Positions 1 through 6,542 of a stretch of DNA of 8,179 bases are shown here, in pieces. Made by a program: the position numbers and the translations under genes. Numbering within the stretch: the first letter of the stretch is position 1; each line of letters begins with the position of its first letter. The stretch is from Acetobacteraceae bacterium (GTDB taxonomy: Bacteria > Pseudomonadota > Alphaproteobacteria > Acetobacterales > Acetobacteraceae): NCBI GenBank assembly GCA_030039695.1, contig JASHVB010000176.1:1-8179 (forward strand), read 5' to 3'. The notes beneath the pieces are model-generated. The model saw only the letters and a list, made by a program, of their open reading frames with translations, had not been told where the DNA came from and ran no database searches.

Positions 1-16
1 GGAGAGGGGGAGACCT

Positions 17-790
17 TCAAATCAACCCCGGTATCGGCCGGCGCGTCAGGTAGCGTTCGTCAAAGCCCGCAAGCGCCGACAACGCTGGCAGGTCATGGAC
101 CACCACGTGCTGGCCCTCAATCGTTGCCAGCCCCTCGTCGCGCAGGCTGCGGATCATACGGTTGATGTGCGGACCGCTCAGCCCGAGCACATCTGCCATC
201 AGCTCCTGCGTCAGCGGCAATGCGTAAGAATTGTCGTCGCCGAGACCGGCTGCACGCAGCCGGACCAGCAATTCGAGGATCAGGTGCGCCAGCCGCTCAT
301 AGGCCGAGCGCCGGCCGAGATCGACGAGACGTTCGCCGTACATCGCCGCCTCGCACGCCGAGCACCAGAACAGCGCCGTGCCCAGGCGCGGGAAACGGGC
401 GAACAGACTGAACAGTTTTGCGAAGGATACCGGCGCCAACACGACGTCGGTCAGAGCGGACACTGAGTTGACCGCAAGGTCGAACAGGCTCGACGGCAGG
501 CCGATGAAATCGCCGGGCAGCCCAAGGTTCAGCACTTGGCGCTTGCCGTCCTGCAGCACCTTGTAACGGGAAACTACGCCTCGGCAGAGAATGAACAGAT
601 GATCGTAGTGTCGCCCGGCGACGATGATGTCGCGGTGGCGATTGAGCTTGCGACGCGGCTCATGCATCTCCGCGAGAAATTCGGTCTCGTCGGGGGTCAG
701 GCTCACATACGCGGCCAGCTTGTCGGTAAGCGGATGTTCCGGGACCGAACCGGCGTCCGACGCGCAGAGCGCTTCCTCATGAGCCATCAT
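17..790 (-). CDS. Crp/Fnr-family transcriptional regulator
   Basis: A 257-residue protein with the two-domain Crp/Fnr plan. Residues about 25-150 form a cyclic-nucleotide-binding-type beta-roll (FILCRGVVSRYKVLQDGKRQ, then LPGDFIGLPS). A long dimerisation helix follows (about 135-180), then a winged helix-turn-helix (about 191-225) with LPLTQELMADVLGLS and the recognition helix SGPHINRMIRSL. It lacks the N-terminal cysteine cluster of Fe-S FNR; its cysteines are C9, C69, C143 and C146. The Arg-Ser pair that holds cAMP in E. coli CRP is also not visible, so the effector is unknown. Aligned by eye, the recognition positions E-x-x-S-R of FNR become P207-x-x-N210-R211. The gene starts with two consecutive ATGs (790 and 787) behind a GGGGGG tract at 795-800, so the start is uncertain by one codon. 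It diverges from the ClC gene. This is a DNA-binding regulator with high certainty; its targets and ligand are not deducible. Confidence 0.9.
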   Translation of the reverse strand: MMAHEEALCASDAGSVPEHPLTDKLAAYVSLTPDETEFLAEMHEPRRKLNRHRDIIVAGRHYDHLFILCRGVVSRYKVLQDGKRQVLNLGLPGDFIGLPSSLFDLAVNSVSALTDVVLAPVSFAKLFSLFARFPRLGTALFWCSACEAAMYGERLVDLGRRSAYERLAHLILELLVRLRAAGLGDDNSYALPLTQELMADVLGLSGPHINRMIRSLRDEGLATIEGQHVVVHDLPALSALAGFDERYLTRRPIPGLI

Positions 791-939
791 GACACCCCCC
801 GGGCCCGAGCGGCCGACGGACCGCCCGGCCGCTACTGGCCGCCGTCGCCGGGCTCTGAGCCGCGCCTCGTAACACTGTAATTGCGGGGAGCGCGGCGACG
901 AAGCAATCCCCTTTGCCTTCCGTCAGGGCCGGTCCCGCT

Positions 940-981
940 CACCCACGCTGTTGTCGTATACACGAAGCTACCGCGTGGGTG
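940..981. repeat. Inverted repeat (9-bp perfect arms)
   Basis: CACCCACGC at 940-948 is perfectly complementary to GCGTGGGTG at 973-981. Inside the 24-nt loop a second short stem, TCGT (954-957) with ACGA (962-965), closes on ATAC. Together they would form a two-tier hairpin or cruciform about 150 bp upstream of the regulator start. No T-run follows on either side, so it is not an obvious terminator. It could be an operator, a 5'-UTR structure or chance in GC-rich DNA. Confidence 0.4.
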
Positions 982-1073
982 GCCGGCACCACACTCGGGG
1001 CCGGGCATGAGCCAGCCATGACGAGGCAGCACCGGACTGCTCCCGCGCGGCACGGCAAACGTGAAACACTAAT

Positions 1074-1145
1074 CCCCCCTCCCGTTGAGTGCAGGGGTTG
1101 GAGGGAGGGGTCAAGACGCCCCTGGACTGCACCCCTCCGCAGGGG
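1074..1145. repeat. C/G-rich self-complementary tract
   Basis: A run of pyrimidines (CCCCTCCC, 1076-1083) pairs with GGGAGGGG (1103-1110). Further pairings are possible, for example AGGGG with CCCCT around 1106-1120, and CCCCT/AGGGG around a CCGC loop near 1132-1145. The purine-rich stretch at about 1093-1110 also has several GG/GGG runs that could support a two-tetrad G-quadruplex. No function can be assigned from sequence alone. Confidence 0.3.
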
Positions 1146-1262
1146 GACGACCTTCGCGTCGCCGCCGATTCATTGAGGCCGCATCAGCGACTGGGTCGCT
1201 CGTGAACCCGAAATACGGCGCAGGACGCTGCGCGCCACGCGGCCTGCAGTCGATGGAACCAC

Positions 1263-1294
1263 TCTGGCGCATTGATCCAGATCAATGCGCCAGA
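1263..1294. promoter_or_regulatory. FNR/FixK/ANR-type box inside a 32-bp palindrome
   Basis: Positions 1272-1285 read TTGATCCAGATCAA, an exact match to the FNR-family consensus TTGAT-N4-ATCAA. The symmetry runs far beyond the consensus: the arms TCTGGCGCATTGATC (1263-1277) and GATCAATGCGCCAGA (1280-1294) are perfectly complementary, separated only by CA. The dyad centre (1278.5) lies about 255 bp upstream of the ClC start and about 490 bp upstream of the regulator start. That is far for classical class II activation unless the transcript has a long leader. No good -10 element sits 30-40 bp away on either side. Known family: such boxes bind FNR, ANR, FixK, DNR or NNR-type activators under low oxygen or nitric oxide. 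Target gene and direction are inference. Confidence 0.75.
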
Positions 1295-1374
1295 TTGTGG
1301 ACCGCGTTCGGCGGCGCGCCCAACATGAGCGCCCGACACCGGCAGCACATGCCTGACCGAGCAGAGAAGGCTGA

Positions 1375-1521
1375 ATGAACCTACGGAACGTTAGGGTACC
1401 CGCCGAAGAGATCCTTGCGGCCCCTGAAATCAGACACCAATCAAACGACAAGCATCTATCGGTGGCACCGAGCCGGATGGGGCTGCGGCACAGGCCCGTG
1501 CCGATTCTGATCGCGCTTTAG
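1375..1521 (+). CDS. Possible small ORF upstream of ClC gene (48 aa)
   Basis: An ATG preceded by GAGAAGG (1364-1370, four bases upstream) opens a 48-codon frame that begins MNLRNVRVPAEEIL, ends PVPILIAL and stops with TAG at 1519-1521, twelve bases before the ClC ATG. It lies between the FNR palindrome and the ClC gene. I recognise no family, signal peptide or membrane helix, and the composition is not distinctive. It may be a leader peptide, a small protein co-transcribed with ClC, or a chance frame. The Shine-Dalgarno-like sequence and tight spacing are the only support. Confidence 0.2.
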   Translation: MNLRNVRVPAEEILAAPEIRHQSNDKHLSVAPSRMGLRHRPVPILIAL

Positions 1522-1533
1522 CAATCGGACGGC

Positions 1534-3336
1534 ATGCAACAATCCAAAGGATTAAAAGGTGGCGCCTCGGCGCTTCATTCAGAGGGCGCGAGCATCCGCC
1601 ACCTTGGCGATTTCACGACAAGTCCGCGCGTGCTCCTCATCTCGGCCATCGCCATCGTGGTCGGAATCGCCGGTGCCATCGCCGGCGTTGTCCTGCTCGA
1701 CCTGATACGCCTCGTTACCAATCTTGCGTATTTCGGCGATCTCAGCGCCGAGGTCCGCGATCTCGGTAGCTCGCCGTGGGGGATCGCGGCGGTGCTTGTG
1801 CCGGTGGTCGGCTCGCTGATTGTCGGACTAATGGCGCGCTACGGCAGCGACAAAATCCGCGGCCACGGCATTCCTGAAGCGATCGAGGCGATCCTGCTAG
1901 GCCGCAGCCAGCTGGACATGAAAGTGGCCATTCTCAAGCCGCTGTCTTCAGCGATTTCGATCGGCACCGGCGGGCCGTTCGGCGCCGAAGGTCCGATCAT
2001 CATGACCGGCGGCGCCATCGGTTCCCTGATCGCACAGCTCCTGCCGGTCAGTGACGTGGAGCGGAAAACGCTGCTGGTTGCCGGCGCAGCCGCCGGCATG
2101 ACGACGGTGTTCGGCACGCCGATTGCCGCAGTGATGCTAGCCGTCGAGCTGCTGTTGTTCGAATGGACGCCGCGCAGCTTCGTCCCAGTCGCCACATCAG
2201 CGGTCGTTGCCGAACTCGCACGCACATGGCTCAACCTGCCCTCGCCACTGTTTCCGTTTCACGGCGGCATGGCCACCTCGCTGGTCGGGGTGGGCTGCTG
2301 GCTTCTGGTTGGTCTGCTCAGCGGGCTGCTGTCAGGACTGCTGACGCGAATGGTTTATGCCTGCGAGGACGGCTTTCTCAAGCTGCCGATCCATTGGATG
2401 TGGTGGCCGATGCTCGGTGGTTTGGTGGTCGGCATAGGAGGGCTTATTGATCCGCGCGCGCTCGGCGTCGGCTATTACAACATCGCGCAGATGCTGCAGG
2501 GCGCGCTGACGTCGGGTTCGGCGCTGCGACTCTTAGTGGTCAAAGCGGTCATCTGGGCCGTGGCGTTGGGATCCGGCACTTCTGGCGGCGTGCTGGCGCC
2601 ATTGCTGATCATTGGCGGTGGTCTCGGCGCAGCGCTGGCACACGTGTTGCCCACGGCAAGCCCCGGCTTCTGGGCGCTGCTCGCCATGAGCGCGACAATG
2701 GGCGGCACCATGCGCTCACCATTGACCGCAACGTTCTTTGCGGTCGAGGTGACCGGAGATTCGCACGTGCTGCTTCCGCTGCTGACAGCCTGCGTGACCG
2801 CGCATGTGATTACCGTAATGCTCATGCGGCGCTCCATCCTAACGGAGAAAGTGGCCCGCCGGGGCCATCATCTGGCCCGTGAATACCGGGTGGATCCTTT
2901 CGTCCTCGCACGCGTGCGCGAAGTGATGACGACGCACGTACAGACCGTAGCTGGCACCATGACGCTGCATGAAGTCGCTGCGTTCCTCACCGATCCAGCC
3001 ACCAAGCATCCCAGCTTCCCGGTAATCGATGCGGACCGCCACCTGCTCGGCATCGTCGATCCACCGGCGGTGCTGGCCTGGCGGCGGGCCGGGCGCAATC
3101 GGCGCACGCCGTTGAAGGAATTGCTGGAGAGAAGCACGCGATCCGTCGCATATCCCGACGAGTTCCTGGAGGAGGTGATCGAGCGGATGTCGCGGGCCAA
3201 CGTGGCCCATCTGCCGGTCATCTCGCGCGAGGATGAGATGCTCGTCGGCTACCTTGCCTGGAAAGACCTGATGCAGGTGCGCACGCGGTTGCAGGCCGAG
3301 GAGCGTGAGCGAGTCGTGCTGTACAGGGTTAGGTAA
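1534..3336 (+). CDS. ClC-family chloride channel/antiporter with CBS domains
   Basis: A 600-residue inner-membrane protein that moves chloride or other anions, either as a channel or in exchange for protons. About ten hydrophobic segments span residues 33-440. The family signatures are visible: GHGIPE (110-115), GAEGP with the external gating Glu at E152, and GGVLAP (351-356). A C-terminal cytoplasmic pair of CBS domains follows (about 463-515 and 530-585), with the first beginning REVMTTHVQTV; such pairs often bind adenine nucleotides. By-eye alignment to E. coli ClC-ec1 puts H111 at the anion-coordinating Ser107, L436 (in SILTEK) at Tyr445, and L206 next to E205 at the internal proton Glu203. 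Transport mode and ion selectivity are therefore uncertain. The ATG has only a weak Shine-Dalgarno (CGGAC), but there is no better in-frame start. The gene stands alone, divergent from a Crp/Fnr regulator and convergent with hrpB. Length and domain order are normal for CBS-type bacterial ClCs. Confidence 0.93.
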   Translation: MQQSKGLKGGASALHSEGASIRHLGDFTTSPRVLLISAIAIVVGIAGAIAGVVLLDLIRLVTNLAYFGDLSAEVRDLGSSPWGIAAVLVPVVGSLIVGLMARYGSDKIRGHGIPEAIEAILLGRSQLDMKVAILKPLSSAISIGTGGPFGAEGPIIMTGGAIGSLIAQLLPVSDVERKTLLVAGAAAGMTTVFGTPIAAVMLAVELLLFEWTPRSFVPVATSAVVAELARTWLNLPSPLFPFHGGMATSLVGVGCWLLVGLLSGLLSGLLTRMVYACEDGFLKLPIHWMWWPMLGGLVVGIGGLIDPRALGVGYYNIAQMLQGALTSGSALRLLVVKAVIWAVALGSGTSGGVLAPLLIIGGGLGAALAHVLPTASPGFWALLAMSATMGGTMRSPLTATFFAVEVTGDSHVLLPLLTACVTAHVITVMLMRRSILTEKVARRGHHLAREYRVDPFVLARVREVMTTHVQTVAGTMTLHEVAAFLTDPATKHPSFPVIDADRHLLGIVDPPAVLAWRRAGRNRRTPLKELLERSTRSVAYPDEFLEEVIERMSRANVAHLPVISREDEMLVGYLAWKDLMQVRTRLQAEERERVVLYRVR

Positions 3337-3560
3337 TGTCGCGCGGCCGGCTTTGGGACGTCAGCGTGGTTCACTCTGAGCGCATTTTAACACCGTGTGT
3401 CTCAGAGGCAGACACAGAGTGCCGGACAGCCGTCGCGAAGAGATGCGTGCTCAAGCGCCGAAATACAACAAATGCTTCTGTGGCGGAGGCGTTCGTTGCT
3501 CGTGGCATCCCGGGAAAGTCGCTACGAAACGCTTCCTGCCGCTGCGACAGGTTGGGTTAG
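3336..3560 (+). CDS. Doubtful 74-aa ORF overlapping the ClC stop
   Basis: The ATG shares a base with the ClC TAA stop (TAATG), a typical arrangement for translational coupling, and AGGG lies seven bases upstream. The product (MSRGRLWDVSVVHSERI...) has five cysteines and matches no family I know. After about twelve codons the third-position G+C falls below that of the neighbouring genes. The frame also runs through the stem-loops at 3372-3421. More likely a chance frame in a 3' region than a gene; listed because of the coupling geometry. Confidence 0.15.
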   Translation: MSRGRLWDVSVVHSERILTPCVSEADTECRTAVAKRCVLKRRNTTNASVAEAFVARGIPGKSLRNASCRCDRLG

Positions 3561-3649
3561 AATGTAGTCAGAACGAACCGCACGGTCCAGCCGGAGCGTT
3601 GCACCAGCAGCGCCGTGCGCCGTTCCTGCCCCTGACGATGTCGGCACAA
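3337..3649. other. Convergent intergenic region between ClC gene and hrpB
   Basis: About 310 bp separate the ClC stop from the hrpB stop. It carries the overlapping stem-loops at 3372-3421 and an imperfect stem around 3490-3535 (GCGTTCGTTGC against GCTACGAAACGC) enclosing CCCGGG. The overlapping 74-codon frame at 3336-3560 is doubtful. Base composition is less GC-biased between about 3430 and 3570 than in the genes. I see no gene remnant that I can name. Confidence 0.5.
3372..3421. terminator. Overlapping stem-loops after ClC gene, possible terminator
   Basis: TGTGTCT (3396-3402) pairs perfectly with AGACACA (3410-3416) around a seven-base loop, about 60 bp past the ClC stop. A competing pairing joins CTCTGAG (3374-3380) to CTCAGAG (3401-3407), and CACTCT (3372-3377) can close on AGAGTG (3416-3421). 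There is no downstream U-tract, so intrinsic termination would be weak; Rho-dependent or simple mRNA 3'-end stabilisation is as likely. Confidence 0.3.
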
Positions 3650-6079
3650 TCACCGACTGCCCGTCGGCACCTCCGGCCAGTCATGCTTTGGATACCGCCC
3701 TCGCATGTCCCGTCGTACGTCAGCCCAGGTGCCGCGCCAGAACCCGGCAATGTCGGTGGTGATGGCGACCGGCCTCCCCGCTGGCGAAAGCAATACCAGG
3801 CGCAGCGGGACACGGCCGCCCGCCAGTCTGGGCGTCTCCGCAAGCCCATAGAACGCCTGCGCACGACCTGACGCCGTCGGCACTGGCTCGGCGTAATCTA
3901 TGATTGCCCGACCACTGGGCAATGTCAGCTCACGCGGCAACTCGCGCTCAAGCCGCCTCGCCAGCTCCAAGGACAACAACCCCCGCAGAATGCCGGTCAG
4001 GTCGAGTCGGTCCAGGTCGGCCACCCGGGTCATTCCCGTCAGATGAGGGGCAAGCCAATCCTGCACGGCGGCGGCGAGGGCAGCATTCGAAAGATCGGGC
4101 CAGCCGGCGTCCGGCTCAATCGTCCGCATCAGCGCGGCACGCGCCTGCAATTGTCGCGCCGGGTCCGTCCATGGCAGCGCCGTCATCGCGTCCTTCGCCG
4201 CTGCTTCTGCCAGGGCCGCGACGACCTCGGCAGGATCGGCCGGTTCGGTGCGATCGGTCAGCACCAGTGCGCCAAGCCGCCGGCGCCGCCGCGACAGCAC
4301 GGTGCCGGAGACGGTATCGAGCCCGCTTTCCACCGTCTCGGTTACCCGCGCCGCCAGCACCGGCGGCAGCGCGTCGGGGTTCAGTGGCGCAGCGAGCCGG
4401 ATGCGCGCCGAGCTTGTCACTTCCAGCGCCGCGACTGAGAGCAGCGACACGTTGGCTAGCGGGTCAGTGCGGGCCAGGCTGGCGCCGCCGCCACCCGAGA
4501 GGCGGAACGACCCGGGTTCGCCGCGCCGCTGCGCGACACGGTCGGGAAACCCGGCGGCCAGCAGCGATCCAGGATCACCCGCGGCGCGCATGTCGGCCGG
4601 CAGCCGCAGACGGCCACGGTATTGCGCGGCGGCGCGGCGAATGCGTGACAGAGCGCCCCGGTCGGCTGCCGGATCGCCCCCAGCAATCGCCGCGAGGCGC
4701 AGGCCGATGTCCGCCGGCGCCTCGGGCGAGCGCAGCGGATCCCGCTCCTCCAGCAGGGCAGCTATGTCGGCAGCCAGTGCCTGTGCTGCGGGCCTATCGG
4801 CCGCCAGCAACATCGCCGCCAGTCGCGGATGCGCGCCGAGCATGGCCATTCGCCGTCCGGCCTCGGTGATGAGGGCTTCGGCATCGAGCGCGCCGAGATC
4901 CGCCAGCAGCGCCCGCGCGGCAGCGAGCGCGCCGGCAGGCGGCCTGTCCTGGAACGCGAGTTCCTCCGGCCGCGTTCCCCAGGCGGCGCAGTCCAGGACC
5001 AGAGATGACAGCTCCGCGTCCAGAATTTCAGGTCGATCGAACATCGGCATGCCGCGATGCAGCGCCGTTGACCAAAGGCGGATCGCCACGCCCGGCGCTC
5101 CGCGTCCGGCGCGGCCGGCCCGTTGCTCGGCGGCGGCGCGGGAGATTCGCAGCGTCTGCAACCGCGTCAGGCCGGTGGCCGGATCGAGCCGCGGGCTGCG
5201 TCGCCAGCCACCGTCCACAACCACCCGTACTCCTGGCACGGTCAGTGAGGTCTCTGCGATCGAGGTCGCCAGCACGACGCGGCGCATGCCAGCCGGACGC
5301 AGGGCGCGATCCTGTGTCTCGGGCGGTAGCTCGCCGTGCAGCGGCAACACCAGCGCGCCACAGCCGGTCAGCGCCGTCTCGGTGCGGCGAATCTCAGCCA
5401 TGCCTGGCAGAAAGGCGAGAATGTCGCCGTCGTGCTCTTGCAGCGCGGCGCGAACAGCACGAGCCACCGCATCGGGCAACTCACGCGGGCCGCGAATGTC
5501 GCGCTTGGCGTGTTGTACCGCGACGGGAAACATCCGCCCGGCGGTCTCAATGACCTCGGCACGCAGCAGCGGCGCCAGACGGGCGCCGTCAGCGGTCGCA
5601 GACATCGCCAGCAGGCGCAGTTCGGGCCGCAATTGCGCCTGAAGATCAAGACAAAGCGACAGCGCGAGGTCGGACTCAAGCGAACGCTCGTGAATTTCGT
5701 CGAGAATGACGCAGGCGACACCATCCAGGCCGGGGTCGGATTGCAAGCGACGAACGAGTAGGCCTTCCGTGACGACTTCGACGCGCGTGGCGGAGGAGAC
5801 CGCGGCGTCTAGGCGCGTGCGGTAGCCGGCGGTGCGGCCGACTGGTTCGCCAAGCAATTCCGCCATGCGTGCGGCGGCGGCGCGGGTCGCGAGGCGGCGT
5901 GGCTCCAGCACCACGATGCGGCCGTCGCCGCGCCACGGCGCATCCAGTAACGCAAGCGGCACCAGCGTGGTCTTGCCTGCGCCTGGCGGCGCCACGAGGA
6001 CGCCGTTGCGACGGCCGGCTAGCGTCGCGAGCACTGCGGGAAGGGCCTCGGTGACGGGAAGATCGGGCAGCGGCGGCAT
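3650..6079 (-). CDS. hrpB: ATP-dependent helicase HrpB (DExH-box)
   Basis: An 809-residue cytoplasmic superfamily-2 helicase of the HrpA/HrpB (DEAH/RHA) group, expected to use ATP to unwind RNA. Its physiological role in bacteria is poorly defined, and it is unrelated to the type III secretion regulator of the same name. The motifs are in order: Walker A APPGAGKTT (30-38), LEPRRLATRAAAARMA (motif Ia, 58-73), DEIH (127-130), SAT (160-162), ATSIAETSLTVPGVRVVVDG (motif V region, 271-290) and QRAGRAGRG (motif VI, 319-327). A helicase-associated region follows, and then the HrpB-specific C-terminal domain ending in KHDWPEVP (798-805). I chose the ATG at 6079 because AAGG lies about five bases upstream and MPPLPDLPVTEALPAVLATL matches the usual HrpB N terminus. 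An in-frame GTG at 6175 would add 32 residues that do not look like this family. The gene diverges from the MmgE/PrpD gene and converges on ClC. It is intact, with normal length. Confidence 0.95.
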   Translation of the reverse strand: MPPLPDLPVTEALPAVLATLAGRRNGVLVAPPGAGKTTLVPLALLDAPWRGDGRIVVLEPRRLATRAAAARMAELLGEPVGRTAGYRTRLDAAVSSATRVEVVTEGLLVRRLQSDPGLDGVACVILDEIHERSLESDLALSLCLDLQAQLRPELRLLAMSATADGARLAPLLRAEVIETAGRMFPVAVQHAKRDIRGPRELPDAVARAVRAALQEHDGDILAFLPGMAEIRRTETALTGCGALVLPLHGELPPETQDRALRPAGMRRVVLATSIAETSLTVPGVRVVVDGGWRRSPRLDPATGLTRLQTLRISRAAAEQRAGRAGRGAPGVAIRLWSTALHRGMPMFDRPEILDAELSSLVLDCAAWGTRPEELAFQDRPPAGALAAARALLADLGALDAEALITEAGRRMAMLGAHPRLAAMLLAADRPAAQALAADIAALLEERDPLRSPEAPADIGLRLAAIAGGDPAADRGALSRIRRAAAQYRGRLRLPADMRAAGDPGSLLAAGFPDRVAQRRGEPGSFRLSGGGGASLARTDPLANVSLLSVAALEVTSSARIRLAAPLNPDALPPVLAARVTETVESGLDTVSGTVLSRRRRRLGALVLTDRTEPADPAEVVAALAEAAAKDAMTALPWTDPARQLQARAALMRTIEPDAGWPDLSNAALAAAVQDWLAPHLTGMTRVADLDRLDLTGILRGLLSLELARRLERELPRELTLPSGRAIIDYAEPVPTASGRAQAFYGLAETPRLAGGRVPLRLVLLSPAGRPVAITTDIAGFWRGTWADVRRDMRGRYPKHDWPEVPTGSR

Positions 6080-6089
6080 GCGGCCTTGT

Positions 6090-6180
6090 CGCGGGTGCCA
6101 ACGGTGTTGTCGAGGCTTGTCAGGCTGGCACCGCCTGGTCGGCAAAGCGTCAGCGAGTTCGGCCACTGATGGCACCCGCG
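6090..6180. repeat. Inverted 11-bp repeat with a third partial copy (TGGCACC)
   Basis: CGCGGGTGCCA at 6090-6100 is the exact reverse complement of TGGCACCCGCG at 6170-6180. A third partial copy, TGGCACCGCC, lies between them at 6126-6135. The first copy overlaps the hrpB leader 11 bp upstream of its ATG. The set could be an operator array, a structured leader or chance in GC-rich DNA. TGGCAC resembles the -24 element of sigma-54 promoters, but no copy has the matching TTGC at -12. Confidence 0.35.
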
Positions 6181-6443
6181 GGACCGGATGGATCGGGGCG
6201 TCAGCTGCGCTGCAGAGACCCCGGAGGAGCTCGCTACGGCCCGAGCGATTGGGCCGCTGCAGTCAGCCGGACGACGGGCAGAGCTGTGGTGGGCTTCGAT
6301 TTCGCTGCTGCGCGCGGACCGCTGGTTTCTTGTTGCCTGCCATCGGCCGAAACCGCCGCCCCGCCGCTGGCTGCAATGCGCGGATCACCCGCAACGTGGC
6401 AAGCGCCGGTATCTGGGTCGTATGGCTCGCGGCTTTCGTGGGG

Positions 6444-6472
6444 TTGCATTGCACGGACGGGTTTGTTGTTAG
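6444..6472 (+). promoter_or_regulatory. Possible sigma-70-like promoter for MmgE/PrpD gene
   Basis: TTGCAT (6444-6449) and TGTTAG (6467-6472) are separated by 17 bp, which would put a transcript start near 6479 and leave a leader of about 74 nt before the ATG. Both hexamers are imperfect matches, so this is a weak prediction. Confidence 0.22.
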
Positions 6473-6534
6473 GCGCGCAGAGCGGAAGCATTCTCCAGTC
6501 GGGGAATTGCTTCGGCGCTGCGCGCATCGCACAC

Positions 6535-6542
6535 AAGGGGAG
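6535..6542 (+). promoter_or_regulatory. Ribosome binding site fixing the MmgE/PrpD start
   Basis: AAGGGGAG lies ten bases upstream of the ATG at 6553. It decides the start codon against the much earlier in-frame ATG at 6169, because the protein from 6553 begins directly with the helical N terminus expected of the family. Confidence 0.7.

Larger units (their letters stand above)
791..1533. other. Divergent intergenic region between crp/fnr-like gene and ClC gene
   Basis: A gap of 743 bp with no convincing large gene. The reading frames that cross it on both strands look like low-complexity Arg/Pro/Ala-rich shadows. It contains an inverted repeat at 940-981, a C/G-rich self-complementary tract at 1074-1145, a small hairpin at 1186-1200 (AGCGAC/GTCGCT), the FNR-type palindrome at 1263-1294 and a possible small ORF at 1375-1521. 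A weak minus-strand promoter guess for the regulator gene is TTGCTT at about 903-908 with AATTA about 17 bp downstream (about 880-885). I would not rely on it. No clear sigma-70 promoter is visible directly ahead of the ClC gene. Confidence 0.6.

Noticed and set aside
1263..1294. The palindrome as an intrinsic terminator
   Set aside because: No T-run on either side and only a two-base centre, and the core is an exact FNR-type operator; a protein-binding DNA site fits better.
1170..1451. 93-codon minus-strand frame spanning the FNR palindrome
   Set aside because: It translates the palindrome itself, has no recognisable domain, and no convincing ribosome binding site.
4248..5642. 464-codon open frame antisense to hrpB (also a 321-codon one at 3904-4869)
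   Set aside because: Ser/Arg/Ala/Pro-rich composition typical of shadow frames opposite a high-GC gene; hrpB motifs on the other strand are intact throughout.
3650..6079. Type III secretion regulator HrpB
   Set aside because: Shared name only; the sequence has the full helicase motif set (Walker A, DEIH, SAT, QRAGRAGR).
6080..6175. HrpB N-terminal extension from a GTG at 6175, whose peptide (VAELADALP) resembles the false translations seen over tRNA-Leu genes
   Set aside because: The DNA lacks a pairing D-stem, an anticodon arm and a GTTCGAATC-type T-loop, so it is not a tRNA. The ATG at 6079 has a ribosome binding site and the usual HrpB N terminus.
6126..6180. Sigma-54 promoter based on the TGGCAC elements
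   Set aside because: None of the three copies has TTGC at the required distance.
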